A stretch of 63,162 nt of DNA from Gammaproteobacteria bacterium. Lineage in GTDB: Bacteria; Pseudomonadota; Gammaproteobacteria; Steroidobacterales; Steroidobacteraceae. Location: the NCBI GenBank assembly GCA_028293805.1, contig JAQGOC010000268.1, positions 1 through 63,162 on the forward strand. The letters are read 5' to 3'. Shown here in pieces: positions 38,726 to 47,829 of this stretch (within the stretch, counting starts at the first letter, position 1; every line of letters starts with the position of its first letter). The notes under the pieces were generated by a model. It was not told the DNA's origin, searched no databases, and worked only from the letters and a program-made list of their open reading frames with translations. The position numbers and the translations under genes were made by a program.

Positions 38726-39745
38726 GTGCCCGACTCTGGCTTGAAGCGGGCACGCTTGCATTCAGCCCCTTTTACTGCGCTCGCCGCGGTGCTGCTCGCG
38801 ATGGGCTTACCCCATGTCGCAGGCGCCGACGCGGCGGCGGCCAATGGACAAGCCACCGCAACTGCTGGCCCCCGTACGGCGCACGGCCCGGCGGATCTGT
38901 CCGCTGGAGACTTCCCGCAGATCGATGCAAACACGACGCTGCTGGTCGTCTCGCCGCACCCTGATGATGAAACGCTGTGCTGCGCCGGAGCCATCCGGCG
39001 CGTTCTGCAGGCCGGTGGCCGCGCCGGTGTCGTATGGATCACGAGTGGGGACGCTTCCGAGCTCTCCATGGTGATTGTCGAAAAGAGCCTGTTCCTCAAT
39101 TCGAGCAAGCTTCGCGACCTTGCCGCCAGGCGTATGCGGGAAGCCCGGGCCGCAACCGCTCTGCTGGGCGTCCCCGCCGAACAGCAGTTTTTTCTGGGTT
39201 ACCCCGACCGCGGCGTGCTGCAGCTGATGACCGACAACTACGCGACGCCGTACCACTCCAGGTTCACGGGGGCGACGAGCGTCCCTTACGCCACCGCTGT
39301 GTTTCCGGGCGACCCGTACACCGGGCAGAGTCTCGAACGGGACTTCGACGCGGTGCTCGATCGCGTCCATCCCACCCTGGTGCTGGCGCCGAGTCCGCAA
39401 GACAGCCATCCCGATCATCGGGCGAGCGGCATTCTCGCCATCCGTGCGCTAAGCCGTCGTAACGAGTTGGCGAAAGCGCACTATTGGATCGTTCATGGCG
39501 GCGAGGGCTGGCCCAGTCCGCGCGGGTATTACCCGGATATCCCCCTGAACCCGCCGCCCCGCGGCAAAGGGCTGGCGCCCACTGCGTTTGTTCTTACCGA
39601 GGACGAGCAGATGCGCAAGCTGGACGCCGTGCGCGCCTATCGCACGCAGATGGAAGTCATGTCGTCCTTTCTGCTCGCATTCGTGCGCACGACGGAGCTC
39701 TACTCCTCGATTCCGGTGCCGGCACCCGCCGTATCGAAGAAGTAG
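38726..39745 (+). CDS. Secreted PIG-L family deacetylase
   Basis: Predicted 339 residues, GTG start. The first 35 residues look like a signal peptide (FTALAAVLLAMGLPHVAGA). The PIG-L/LmbE zinc site appears as VVSPHPDDETLCCAGAI near residue 75-90 and the second His group as HPDHRASG. Such enzymes remove acetyl groups from N-acetylglucosamine-type sugars (as in mycothiol or bacillithiol routes) or act on envelope glycans. The substrate is unknown; a periplasmic location would suggest an envelope glycan. It ends 7 bases before the convergent PLD gene. Confidence 0.87.
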   Translation: MPDSGLKRARLHSAPFTALAAVLLAMGLPHVAGADAAAANGQATATAGPRTAHGPADLSAGDFPQIDANTTLLVVSPHPDDETLCCAGAIRRVLQAGGRAGVVWITSGDASELSMVIVEKSLFLNSSKLRDLAARRMREARAATALLGVPAEQQFFLGYPDRGVLQLMTDNYATPYHSRFTGATSVPYATAVFPGDPYTGQSLERDFDAVLDRVHPTLVLAPSPQDSHPDHRASGILAIRALSRRNELAKAHYWIVHGGEGWPSPRGYYPDIPLNPPPRGKGLAPTAFVLTEDEQMRKLDAVRAYRTQMEVMSSFLLAFVRTTELYSSIPVPAPAVSKK

Positions 39746-39752
39746 CGGCGCT

Positions 39753-40919
39753 TCAGGGCACCCGCGGACGGCGCCATCGATCCAACATGCGATCCAACAG
39801 GCCGGCGATGCGCTCCTGCTGGCGATCGAGCCACGCGCGCTGCGGCCAGTTTCTGCGGCTGAGCGCCTCAGACTTGCTGCAATCCGCCTCGAAGACCTCG
39901 ACCGCCACCGCCGCGAAAGCGGCGTTGCGGATTTCCTGGTTCGCCTCGAGGTTCCACTTGAAGCTCCAGCGGTCGAGATTGCTGGAGCCTATGGACACCC
40001 AGTCGTCGCAGACGATCATCTTGGCGTGCAGCATGCGCGGCTGGTACTCGAAGATCTTCACGCCATTGCGCAACATCTTCCCGTAGTAGCGGCGCGCGGC
40101 GTGCCGCACCCAGGGATGATCGGTCATGGGTCCCGGCACGAGCAGACGAACATCGACTCCACGACGTGCCGCCACGCGAAGCGCCTTGCGAAAACGCCGC
40201 GAAGGCACGAAATACGCGCTCATGATCCAGGCTCTCGTACGCGCGGCATCGATGCGCCGCACGACGCCGTTTGCGAGTACGGAGCGCTCGCGCGCTTCGC
40301 TCAACGCCACACGACCATCCGCTCCATCCTCGATGTCGATAGTGGACGGTGGCTGCGGAAAGTCCGGCACCCCGCCCGTACGGCGCCACGTTCGCGCAAA
40401 CGCCCGTTGCCAGTCCGCTACGACGGGCCCGGAAATCTCGACCATGAGATCGCGCCATGGTTGCCCCGGCCGCGCCGCAATCGCGAATTCGTCAGTCAGG
40501 CCCGCACCGCCCACGAACGCGGTCACACCATCGACCAGCAGCAACTTGCGATGATCCCGCAGGAAATTGTGCAATCTGGCCCGCAAGCGGATCGGGTTGA
40601 ACGTACGCAGGTCCACGCCTGCAGCGACCAGGCTGCGGCGATAGGACGCCGCGAGCCTCAGTGATCCGAAGGCATCGAATACCACGCAGACGCGTACACC
40701 GCGACGTGCGGCGCGTCCCAGAGCCTCGGCGAACCGGCCGGTGATGATTCCGGACTCGACGAGATACATTTCCAGGAGCACGTAGGCGCGCGCCGCCTCG
40801 ATAGACTGCAGCATGCGCTCAAAGAACTGCTCGTTGTCCGCGAGCAGGTGAAAGCGGTTGCCGCTTCTCCAAGGCCACCCCGCACCTGTAAATTGGTCCG
40901 TATCCTGAATATCCGTCAT
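39753..40919 (-). CDS. Phospholipase D-like protein (cardiolipin synthase-type)
   Basis: Predicted 388 residues with two HKD motifs: HRKLLLVDG (about residue 122) and HAKMIVCDDWVSIGSSNLD (about 295). These are the two active-site halves of PLD-type enzymes. Length and lack of membrane helices fit the ClsB group, which makes cardiolipin from phosphatidylglycerol or with phosphatidylethanolamine. FHLLADNEQFFERMLQSIEAA at the start is also typical. Divergent from the CAP gene with a 9-base gap, so the two promoters must overlap or lie within coding sequence. Confidence 0.9.
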   Translation of the reverse strand: MTDIQDTDQFTGAGWPWRSGNRFHLLADNEQFFERMLQSIEAARAYVLLEMYLVESGIITGRFAEALGRAARRGVRVCVVFDAFGSLRLAASYRRSLVAAGVDLRTFNPIRLRARLHNFLRDHRKLLLVDGVTAFVGGAGLTDEFAIAARPGQPWRDLMVEISGPVVADWQRAFARTWRRTGGVPDFPQPPSTIDIEDGADGRVALSEARERSVLANGVVRRIDAARTRAWIMSAYFVPSRRFRKALRVAARRGVDVRLLVPGPMTDHPWVRHAARRYYGKMLRNGVKIFEYQPRMLHAKMIVCDDWVSIGSSNLDRWSFKWNLEANQEIRNAAFAAVAVEVFEADCSKSEALSRRNWPQRAWLDRQQERIAGLLDRMLDRWRRPRVP

Positions 40920-40928
40920 GGGAGAACA

Positions 40929-41771
40929 ATGACCGAGCCGCCTGTCTTACGCCAGATGATTGTCTTGCTGGTGGTTGCGCTCACGCCGCTGACTGCCGCT
41001 GCCGATGTGGTCCAGGCTGTTAACAAGGTCCGTGCCCACGGATGCCCGGGACGCCGGGGTACCGGAGCCCCGCTGCGCGAGAACCCGCGACTGAACGCGG
41101 TCGCGCGACAACTATCCCGGGGAATCGAGCTGCGTCGAGCTCAGAGAGACGCGGGCTATCACGCCGTCGCGTCCGCTTCGTTGCAGATCTCGGAAGTCCC
41201 GGCGAATGGGGATGTCGAGCGCATCGTCGGACAGCAGTTCTGTGCGCCATCGACGGAGCCGGCGTTTCGCGAGATCGGCACGTTCAGACGGGGAACGGAT
41301 GTATGGATCGCGGTCGCGCAGCCTTTCTCCCCTCCAGCTGCCCGCGATGCGGCCGCGATCAGCCGCCGAGTACTGGAGCTGACCAACGAGGCGCGCTCAC
41401 GCGCACGTCGATGTGGAAACACCTCTTTCGCAGCCGCGAGTCCTCTTTCTCTGACTGCCCCGCTGGAACGCGCAGCGCTCGAGCATTCCAAGGACATGGC
41501 CATGAACAGCTACATGGACCACACGGGGCGCGACAGAAGCTCGCCCGCGGATCGGATCACGCGCGCCGGCTATAAGTGGCGGATGGTCGGGGAAAATCTC
41601 GCGAGCGGCATCATGACGCCCGAAGAGGCCGTCGCGGGTTGGCTTCACAGCCCGCACCACTGCGCGAACCTGATGACGCCGGGCTTCACCGAGATGGGCG
41701 TCGCCTTCGCCGTAAATGCGGCGACCGATGCAGGAGTGTATTGGACACAGACGTTCGGAACGCCGCGCTAG
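40929..41771 (+). CDS. Secreted CAP-domain protein with a degenerate second CAP module
   Basis: Predicted 280 residues from the ATG at 40929 (GGAGAAC upstream). A signal peptide ends near LTAAADV. The C-terminal half is a CAP/SCP domain: LELTNEARSRARRCG, LERAALEHSKDMA, MDHTGRDRSSPADRITRAGYKW, GENLASG, WLHSPHHCANLMTPGFTEMGVAF and YWTQTFG. The N-terminal half repeats the same order in weaker form: VNKVRAHGCPG, LNAVARQLSRG, AGYHAVASASLQIS, FREIGTF, WIAVAQPF, without the His residues. CAP proteins act outside the cell, with roles from proteolysis to membrane binding; role here unknown. It overlaps the next gene's stop by four bases, convergently. Confidence 0.88.
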   Translation: MTEPPVLRQMIVLLVVALTPLTAAADVVQAVNKVRAHGCPGRRGTGAPLRENPRLNAVARQLSRGIELRRAQRDAGYHAVASASLQISEVPANGDVERIVGQQFCAPSTEPAFREIGTFRRGTDVWIAVAQPFSPPAARDAAAISRRVLELTNEARSRARRCGNTSFAAASPLSLTAPLERAALEHSKDMAMNSYMDHTGRDRSSPADRITRAGYKWRMVGENLASGIMTPEEAVAGWLHSPHHCANLMTPGFTEMGVAFAVNAATDAGVYWTQTFGTPR

Positions 41772-43579
41772 AGAATGTAAGCGTTACTCCGAGCCGCACT
41801 CCGGGGCACCGCTTCGAGTACCGAGCGGTGGGCAGACTCGGCCCGACTTACCAGGTCGATGATGCGGTCGCCCGCGGCGATCAGGCATGCGCAACCCGGC
41901 TTGGTTTTGGCCAGGGCCTTCGTCTGGCGCAGGCTCTCTGCAATGAGGTCGGGGGTGTTGGAACCCGTGCCATCGACCTCGAATGCGCCGATGGACGCGC
42001 TCAGGAGTGGGAAGTGACGCGGGGCGCCGTCGCGATCGGTGCCGGCCAGCCAGCCGGCTTCGCGATGCTCGCTCGAATGAAAGTTGACCAGGGATGCCGC
42101 CAGCTCCTCGATGAGCGCAATGAGACGCAGCGTCCAGTCCTGGCTGCGTAGCAGGAACACGAAGTCGTCCCCACCGACATGCCCGACGAAGTCCACGCGT
42201 GGGCGGACAATCTGACTGATCACCTGAGCAACGTGCAGTAGCACCTGGTCACCGCGCGCGTACCCATAGGCATCGTTGAATGCCTTGAAGTGATCGAGAT
42301 CGAGATGGCAGGCTACGAAATGGCGGCGGCGCGCGAGCCACTGCGAGAGATGTCGTTGAATTTCCCGGTTGCCGGGCAGCCCTGTGAGCGGATTCGACTG
42401 CCGGGCCGCCTGGATCTGCTGCGCAGTGATCTGCCGGAGCAGATCGAACGTCCTGCCGAGGCCAAGGTAGAGTCCATTACGAGTGATGATGAAAGCATCG
42501 CGCTGTGGACGGGCGCTGCGCGCAGTGACCAGGCGGCTGACCTGATCCAGCCGGGCGCGAGCCTCGATCTGCACTGTCTCGCGCGTCATGACACTGGTCA
42601 CGGGCTTGCGGTTGTAGATCTCCGGGTGCAGCGGACGGCTCAGGAAAATGAGCAGCTCATCCCTGTAAACGAGCCCGACCGGCCGCTCCGCTTCCAGTAC
42701 AGCGAGCGCCGTCCAATTCGCATTACCCCGAAAAATCTCCACCACGTCCCCCACCGGCATGTCAGCGGGGATACCGGGAATGGGCAGCACCAGGTGCTCG
42801 GCGCAATCGGCGGTCGGTCCCGATGTGATGGTTTCCAGTCCGCTGAGCGCCGCGGCGTCCAGTTGCGGCAGCCTTTGCGGCCGCCCCAGCAGAAAGCCCT
42901 GCAGATAATCCACGCCCAACTCGACGACCAGAGCGAACTGCTCGCGGTTCTCGATGCCTTCCGCAATGACGCGGCAGCCCGTGACACGCCCCATATCGAC
43001 GACGGAGCGCAAGATCTCGCCACGCACGGCATCGTGTTCGATACCGGCGACGAAATAGCGGTCGACCTTCACATAATCGGGGCGGATCGCCGCCCAGGTT
43101 TTGAGCCCGGAAGAGCCGGCGCCGAGATCGTCGATGGCGATGTCGCAACCCAACATACGCAATGGCGCGACCGCTGCCGCGAGGAGAGTCTCGTCCTCCG
43201 TCAATCCGTGCTCAGTGACTTCGAGTACGATGTCGTGCGGATCGATCTCGTGCTTGGCACACTGCGCACCGAGCCACTCCGCGAGGTGCGGCCAATCGAG
43301 CAGGGCCTGCGGCAGCAGGTTCAGGAACAAACGGCCTTCGAGCCGCAGGGACCGGAAACTGCGCAGCGCCGATTCGAGGCACATGCGCTCGAGCTGAACC
43401 GTGAGGCCCGCGCTCGCGGCGGCGGCGATCAAGGCCGTGGGCGACTCGAGGGGGCTACCCTCCGGGCCCCGCGTCAAAGCTTCGTATCCGATCGGCTCTC
43501 GGGTCGCGCCGTCGATGATCGGCTGAAAAAGCGTGTACAACGCTCCCTCTGCGACGAGTCCCTGAATCGCTTCTCTCAT
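41768..43579 (-). CDS. EAL-CBS-GGDEF cyclic-di-GMP protein
   Basis: Predicted 603 residues. N-terminal EAL phosphodiesterase domain: YEALTRG, LNLLPQAL, LEVTEHGL, IDDLGAGSSG, VKVDRYF, AEGIENREQ and YLQGFLLGRP, all near the active-site positions. A CBS pair covers about residues 265-390. The C-terminal GGDEF domain has LDLDHFKAFNDAYGYARGDQVL and GGDDFVFLL; the usual Glu is Asp, so cyclase activity is uncertain. This EAL-CBS-GGDEF order occurs in several gammaproteobacterial proteins. CBS modules may sense adenine nucleotides. Its stop overlaps the CAP gene's stop by four bases on the other strand. Confidence 0.92.
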   Translation of the reverse strand: MREAIQGLVAEGALYTLFQPIIDGATREPIGYEALTRGPEGSPLESPTALIAAAASAGLTVQLERMCLESALRSFRSLRLEGRLFLNLLPQALLDWPHLAEWLGAQCAKHEIDPHDIVLEVTEHGLTEDETLLAAAVAPLRMLGCDIAIDDLGAGSSGLKTWAAIRPDYVKVDRYFVAGIEHDAVRGEILRSVVDMGRVTGCRVIAEGIENREQFALVVELGVDYLQGFLLGRPQRLPQLDAAALSGLETITSGPTADCAEHLVLPIPGIPADMPVGDVVEIFRGNANWTALAVLEAERPVGLVYRDELLIFLSRPLHPEIYNRKPVTSVMTRETVQIEARARLDQVSRLVTARSARPQRDAFIITRNGLYLGLGRTFDLLRQITAQQIQAARQSNPLTGLPGNREIQRHLSQWLARRRHFVACHLDLDHFKAFNDAYGYARGDQVLLHVAQVISQIVRPRVDFVGHVGGDDFVFLLRSQDWTLRLIALIEELAASLVNFHSSEHREAGWLAGTDRDGAPRHFPLLSASIGAFEVDGTGSNTPDLIAESLRQTKALAKTKPGCACLIAAGDRIIDLVSRAESAHRSVLEAVPRSAARSNAYIL

Positions 43580-43760
43580 TCGGCATCAAGGTACGCGGAG
43601 CGGCCTGAGCTTCGCTGTGATCGGATCAGCAACCTCCGGGAACGGGGGCGTATTAAAGTTTTGTTACAGGGCGGCTCAATGCGATTTACGTCCTTGCGAG
43701 GGGGCACCGCGGTTGCCCCCGCGCTTGCAGCCCCTTGTAATGGGATTGCCGCGCCCCGGG

Positions 43761-44642
43761 TTATCGCCCGGCGCGGCGCATGGCTGCGCGTCCCAACACC
43801 ACGCCGAATTCCTTTTCTCCCTCGCCGCGCGCCAGGGCCTCGAGCATCGTGTCGCGTATCTGGCTTGCGAGTGGCATCGGCGTGGTAGCCGCCTCAGCCG
43901 CGGCGAGCGCGAGGCGTACGTCCTTGAGTCCGAGTCGCGCCTTGAATCCCGCGGGCTCGTAGGCGCTTGCAGCGATGAGGCGGCCGTACCCCTGGTACAC
44001 CGGCCCTGGAAAGAGGGTCTGGCTCGCCAGCTCGAGGATGTCGCCGGCCTTGATCTCATAACCCGTCGCGAGCGCGGCCGCTTCACCCATCGATTCGATC
44101 GCCGCAGCCAGCATGAAGTTCATCGTCAGCTTGACTACGTTCGCACGCGAGGCGATCTCACCGAACCGCCAGGTCTTTTGCCCAACAACATCCAGCAGCG
44201 GCTGCACTGTCTCGAGAGCGGATGCGGGACCGGCCGCGACGATGTTGAGTTTGCCTGCCGCGGCCGCATCCGGCCGACCCAGCACAGGTGCCGAAATATA
44301 GGCTATACCGCGCTCGGCGTGCCGGGCAGCGAGCTCATCGGCAAATGCCACGGAAATCGTTGCCATGTTGATGTGCACGCGGAGCGCGCCGCCGGAAGCG
44401 CGACCGAGCACACCACTATCGAGGAGCACGGCGCGCAGCGCGTCGTCATCTCCCAGCATGGAGAACACCGCGTCGCCTTTGAAAGCCTCGTCGGGCGTTT
44501 CGGCCGCTTGCGCGCCTTGCGCGGCGAGCTTTTGGGCGTTCGCCGGCGACCGATTCCACACGCGCACGGTGTGATTCGCCTTCAGCAGCCTGCCGGCAAT
44601 GGCGCTGCCCATGTTTCCGAGACCGATAAATCCGATGTTCAT
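43761..44642 (-). CDS. NAD(P)-dependent beta-hydroxyacid dehydrogenase family protein
   Basis: Predicted 293 residues. The Rossmann start is MNIGFIGLGNMGSAIAGRL, with NRSP after the second strand suggesting NADP preference. HINMATISVAFADELAA and APVLGRPDAAAAGKLNIVAAG are typical of the 3-hydroxyisobutyrate/tartronate semialdehyde reductase-like family. The catalytic lysine lies in NVVKLTMNFML. A 3-hydroxyisobutyrate role would fit valine breakdown from the bkd operon, but the gene is far away and other substrates, such as succinate semialdehyde, are equally possible. Confidence 0.9.
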   Translation of the reverse strand: MNIGFIGLGNMGSAIAGRLLKANHTVRVWNRSPANAQKLAAQGAQAAETPDEAFKGDAVFSMLGDDDALRAVLLDSGVLGRASGGALRVHINMATISVAFADELAARHAERGIAYISAPVLGRPDAAAAGKLNIVAAGPASALETVQPLLDVVGQKTWRFGEIASRANVVKLTMNFMLAAAIESMGEAAALATGYEIKAGDILELASQTLFPGPVYQGYGRLIAASAYEPAGFKARLGLKDVRLALAAAEAATTPMPLASQIRDTMLEALARGEGEKEFGVVLGRAAMRRAGR

Positions 44643-44912
44643 AGTGAATCGATGGCAGGCAGTGTGAACCGATGCTGGCAGAGTGGCGCGGCCGGCAACT
44701 GCGCCAAACTTTTTCCGCAGTCCGCGCGTCCGGCTGGTTCAATGTGCCGTCCCCAACCGGGTTCCACCACGAAGCGGCCCTGAATCCGTGAGCGAAGCCA
44801 CGTACCCAGGTCAATCCCAATCTCGTAAGATCACGCACCTTGAGCTTGGGCGCCTGAACGAAGCGCCGGGCGGATAGACATGAGCGGCAAGGGCACGCAG
44901 CAGGAGTTTTGC

Positions 44913-45440
44913 ATGGCGGAAGTCGAGATTCACACCGGCCACGGCCACCCCGAGGACAGTTTCGGGCGTCGCGTAGGCGTGGCGGTGGGCGTGATCGGTA
45001 TCATCCTGGCCGTGGTGACCATCGCATCGCATCGGGCCCACACCGCCGCCGTAATCGTCCGCACCGAGGCGAACGACCAGTGGGCGTTCTACCAGGCAAA
45101 GAAACTGCGTGAGCATCTTGTGGAGGTGGGGTCGAGCCTCGCCAGCGCGCTTGCGAGCGACCCCTCCCGGGTACAGGGACTCGTCGAGAAGTTCGGTAAG
45201 GATCACGACCGCTACGCCCACGATGCCGAGGACATTCAAAAAGACGCGCAGGCCAAGGAGCACGAGACCCTCCATCAGGAGCGGCGTGCGCTCTGGCTCG
45301 ACATGGGCGAGGGATTCCTCGAGCTCGGATTGGTGTTGTCCTCGCTGTACTTTCTGTCGAAGCGCCGATTTTTTCCGATTTTCGGTGGCATCGCGGCGGT
45401 CATCGGGATCGCGTTGGGCGTCGCGGGCTTCCTCGCGTAG
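44913..45440 (+). CDS. DUF4337 family membrane protein
   Basis: Predicted 175 residues from the ATG at 44913 with AGGAG six bases upstream. One hydrophobic helix near the start (GVAVGVIGIILAVVTIASH) and two near the end (LELGLVLSSLYFLS and IFGGIAAVIGIALGVAGFLA). The middle is charged and helical (WAFYQAKKLREHLVEVGSS, DAEDIQKDAQAKEHETLHQ). This fits DUF4337, of unknown function. The gene converges on the DUF4184 gene with a 44-base gap. Confidence 0.85.
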   Translation: MAEVEIHTGHGHPEDSFGRRVGVAVGVIGIILAVVTIASHRAHTAAVIVRTEANDQWAFYQAKKLREHLVEVGSSLASALASDPSRVQGLVEKFGKDHDRYAHDAEDIQKDAQAKEHETLHQERRALWLDMGEGFLELGLVLSSLYFLSKRRFFPIFGGIAAVIGIALGVAGFLA

Positions 45441-45484
45441 CGCACACGCCGACTGTGGCCGGCGCCGCGACGGCCCGGTCGCCG

Positions 45485-46267
45485 TTACGGCTCGCTGACC
45501 TGAGTCACCGACTCCGCTTTGCGACTCAACATGACGAGAATGCCCGCGGCCAGGTACAACACCGCGAACCAGGCGATGCTCCGGGTGAGGAGCAGGTAGA
45601 TGATCCGGTAGTTCGTCTGAGACTGCATGACGGCCTGCAAGGCCTGAAACCCGCCCATGAGAGCGGCGGCCACGAACACCAGCAGCAGCGTCCACCGCGC
45701 GTGTGAATTCACCGGGCCGCCATTAGCCGGGTCGGTCGCGGGCGTGGGCAGGCGCAGATACCAGATGATGAGTACCAGGAGCCCGGCGATCGAGCTCACG
45801 TATTGCAGCACGTGGCAGAGCATCCCGGTGTACCACCCGATCGTGACGGGCGCGCTGAGCGCGGAGACTCGTCGCACGATCCAGCCCTTATCGTGCGTAA
45901 AAGCGTCCCAGAGGATGTGCGTCCAGGAGCCGATGAGAATGGCGAGCGGCGCAAGCGCCCAGGACAGCGGCTGGTCCTTGAAGCGCTCCATGGCCTGCAG
46001 ACACAGCCCGCGGCCGCGAGCGCTCAGCAGGGCGGTGAACGGCCGCCGTAGCAGAAATCCGCAGGCCAGCACCGCCAATCCGATGGGGAGGTCGTACACG
46101 AACGAGCCGAAGAGCGTATGGGTGTCGGCCATCAGCCGTCCGAACCGCGCCGGCACGAAGTACGGCAAGTCGGGCGCAATGCTGCCTACGAAGAGCGGAA
46201 CAGTCTGCAGATATCTGAACCGCCGCAGCGGCAGAACGGCTGCCGGGTGCGCGAGAGTGAACGGCAT
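45485..46267 (-). CDS. DUF4184 family membrane protein
   Basis: Predicted 260 residues, starting MPFTLAHPAAVLPLRR. The conserved His in FTLAHP and the Asp in GSIAPDLPYFVP, followed by WTHILWDAFTH, are the hallmarks of DUF4184, which resembles membrane-bound metal-dependent hydrolases. Five or six membrane helices follow. It lies 12 bases after the kinase gene in the same direction, so the two may be co-transcribed. Function is not known. Confidence 0.88.
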   Translation of the reverse strand: MPFTLAHPAAVLPLRRFRYLQTVPLFVGSIAPDLPYFVPARFGRLMADTHTLFGSFVYDLPIGLAVLACGFLLRRPFTALLSARGRGLCLQAMERFKDQPLSWALAPLAILIGSWTHILWDAFTHDKGWIVRRVSALSAPVTIGWYTGMLCHVLQYVSSIAGLLVLIIWYLRLPTPATDPANGGPVNSHARWTLLLVFVAAALMGGFQALQAVMQSQTNYRIIYLLLTRSIAWFAVLYLAAGILVMLSRKAESVTQVSEP

Positions 46268-46279
46268 GGGGAAAGGCTC

Positions 46280-47047
46280 TCAGTCTTGCGGACGGGCTGC
46301 AAGCTCTTTCCGCGGCATCTTCCTGGCGGCGACTCGAGAACGGCGCTTGGCGCTCCGCGCCACCGGAGCCTCGCTCTCGCGCCAAAGCAATTGCCCGCCG
46401 GTCATGGCGTTGCTGTTGTCGCCCAGGCGCACGCCCCTGGGCAGCGTTTTCAGCCACTCCGCGTTGCCGCCCCCCAGGACGACGTAATCGGCCTCGAGAG
46501 CGGTCTTGAGCTGATCGATGATATCGCGCACCACCTTGCGCCACTTCTTCAGGCCGAGCCGCCTGAGGCCGCGCGCGCCCACGTAGTTCTCGTAAGAGCG
46601 GCCGTGCTTGTAAGGCATGTGCCCGAGCTCCATGGGCTCGACGATCCCGTCCAGGACGAGTGTCGCGCCAAGGCCGGTGCCGAGGCCGAGGAACAACATG
46701 CGGCCGCCGTTGTAACTCCCGAGTGCCTGCATGGCCGCGTCGTTGATGACCCGCACGGGCTTGCCGAAGGCCTCCTCAAAATCGAAGCCGAGCCAGCCGT
46801 GCCCGAGGTTGTGCGGGTCGGCGGCAATCCTGCCCCGAACGACGAGACCCGGGTAACCGATGGAAAAGGCGTCGTTTTCAGCGACGGAGGTCAGCTTACG
46901 GACCCCTTTGACCATATCCGCGGCCGACATCTTCGGTCCGGAGACGAACTTTTGGGTCTTGCCGCGCTGCCCGATGCGCAATTTCACGTGCGAGCCGCCG
47001 ACGTCCACGACGAGAATGCGGCGGGGCGCTTTCTTTTTTGCTCGCAT
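46280..47047 (-). CDS. ROK family / polyphosphate glucokinase-like protein
   Basis: Predicted 255 residues from the ATG at 47047 (MRAKKKAPRR). The ATPase-fold marks are ILVVDVGGSHVKLRIG for phosphate 1, VINDAAMQALGSY for the sugar site with catalytic Asp, and MLFLGLGTGLGATLVLDG for phosphate 2. The short length and pattern resemble polyphosphate/ATP glucokinase PpgK, which phosphorylates glucose using polyphosphate. A typical ROK zinc motif (GHxxC) is not seen; GHMPYKHG takes its place. The tail is very basic (KRRSRVAARKMPRKELAA). Confidence 0.82.
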   Translation of the reverse strand: MRAKKKAPRRILVVDVGGSHVKLRIGQRGKTQKFVSGPKMSAADMVKGVRKLTSVAENDAFSIGYPGLVVRGRIAADPHNLGHGWLGFDFEEAFGKPVRVINDAAMQALGSYNGGRMLFLGLGTGLGATLVLDGIVEPMELGHMPYKHGRSYENYVGARGLRRLGLKKWRKVVRDIIDQLKTALEADYVVLGGGNAEWLKTLPRGVRLGDNSNAMTGGQLLWRESEAPVARSAKRRSRVAARKMPRKELAARPQD

Positions 47048-47085
47048 GCGTGGATTCTGGCCCAAAGAATAAAGGAGCGCATCGA

Positions 47086-47748
47086 ATGATTCGGCACCTC
47101 ATCGCAGTCACAGTCGCCTTGAGCATGGCGTCGGGCGTGGCGCTGGCGGAAGAACCAGTAACCTCGAAGGTCGTGGGCGCGATCGATATCGCCCCCCGCC
47201 AGCATGCCGGTGACGTATCCACGGTGAACGGCTCCATCCACATCGGGGCAGATGCCGTGGTCGGCCACGCAAACACCGTGAACGGCAGCGTCAATCTGGA
47301 GCGTCATGCCACCGCCGCTGACCTCACCACGGTCAACGGGTCCGTCCATGTCCACAATGAAGCGCGTGTGATGGGACAGGCCCATACGGTCAATGGCGCA
47401 CTATCCGTCGACGACAGCGCCGACGTGAAAGGCGACCTGGGTAACGTCAACGGCGCCATACACGTCGGGGCGGCCCACGTGGGCGGTTCGATAGACACCA
47501 CGAACGGCGGCATCTCTCTCGGGCCGAACGCCCATATCGATGGTGGCGTCACCATGGAAAAGGACTCGAGCTGGTTTCACTTCGGATTTCAGGACGTCCC
47601 ACGCGTGGTCGTCGGGCCCGGCACGGTGGTGAAAGGCAGACTGCGGTTCGAGCGCAAAGTGGCGTTGTATGTGAGCGACCACGCCACGATCGGACCCGTC
47701 CAAGGAGCCACCGCCATTAGATTCTCGGGAGATCATCCGCCGCAGTAA
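47086..47748 (+). CDS. Predicted secreted beta-helix protein with TVNGS repeats
   Basis: Predicted 220 residues from the ATG at 47086, with AAAGGAG upstream. A signal peptide ends near GVALAEE. Residues 43-155 hold six copies of a motif like (T/N)VNG(S/A)(V/I) at 17-19 residue steps (VN or TN at about 48, 65, 83, 102, 121 and 139). Each is followed by alternating hydrophobic residues, as in bactofilin/polymer-forming or right-handed beta-helix proteins. A different C-terminal part (VVVGPGTVVKGRLRF, ALYVSDHATIGPVQG) closes the helix. No catalytic motif is seen. It may form a surface or periplasmic fibre; this is inference. Confidence 0.78.
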   Translation: MIRHLIAVTVALSMASGVALAEEPVTSKVVGAIDIAPRQHAGDVSTVNGSIHIGADAVVGHANTVNGSVNLERHATAADLTTVNGSVHVHNEARVMGQAHTVNGALSVDDSADVKGDLGNVNGAIHVGAAHVGGSIDTTNGGISLGPNAHIDGGVTMEKDSSWFHFGFQDVPRVVVGPGTVVKGRLRFERKVALYVSDHATIGPVQGATAIRFSGDHPPQ

Positions 47749-47779
47749 CTCTCGAGAGTAGATAGCGGCCCAGACGATC

Positions 47780-47807
47780 AGCGGCGGGACCTCGCGATCC
47801 CGCCGCT
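47780..47807. terminator. Hairpin between convergent genes
   Basis: AGCGGCGGGA at 47780-47789 pairs with TCCCGCCGCT at 47798-47807 over an 8-base loop, between the plus-strand gene ending at 47748 and the minus-strand gene ending at 47830. A second palindrome, ACTCTCGAGAGT, overlaps the stop at 47748-47759. It is likely a bidirectional transcription end without a T-run. Confidence 0.65.
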
Positions 47808-47829
47808 CGTAGGCTCCTCCAGCAGATAT

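Noticed and set aside
42290-44783. Two long plus-strand frames over the EAL-CBS-GGDEF and dehydrogenase genes
   Set aside because: Both are shadows of the well-supported minus-strand genes.
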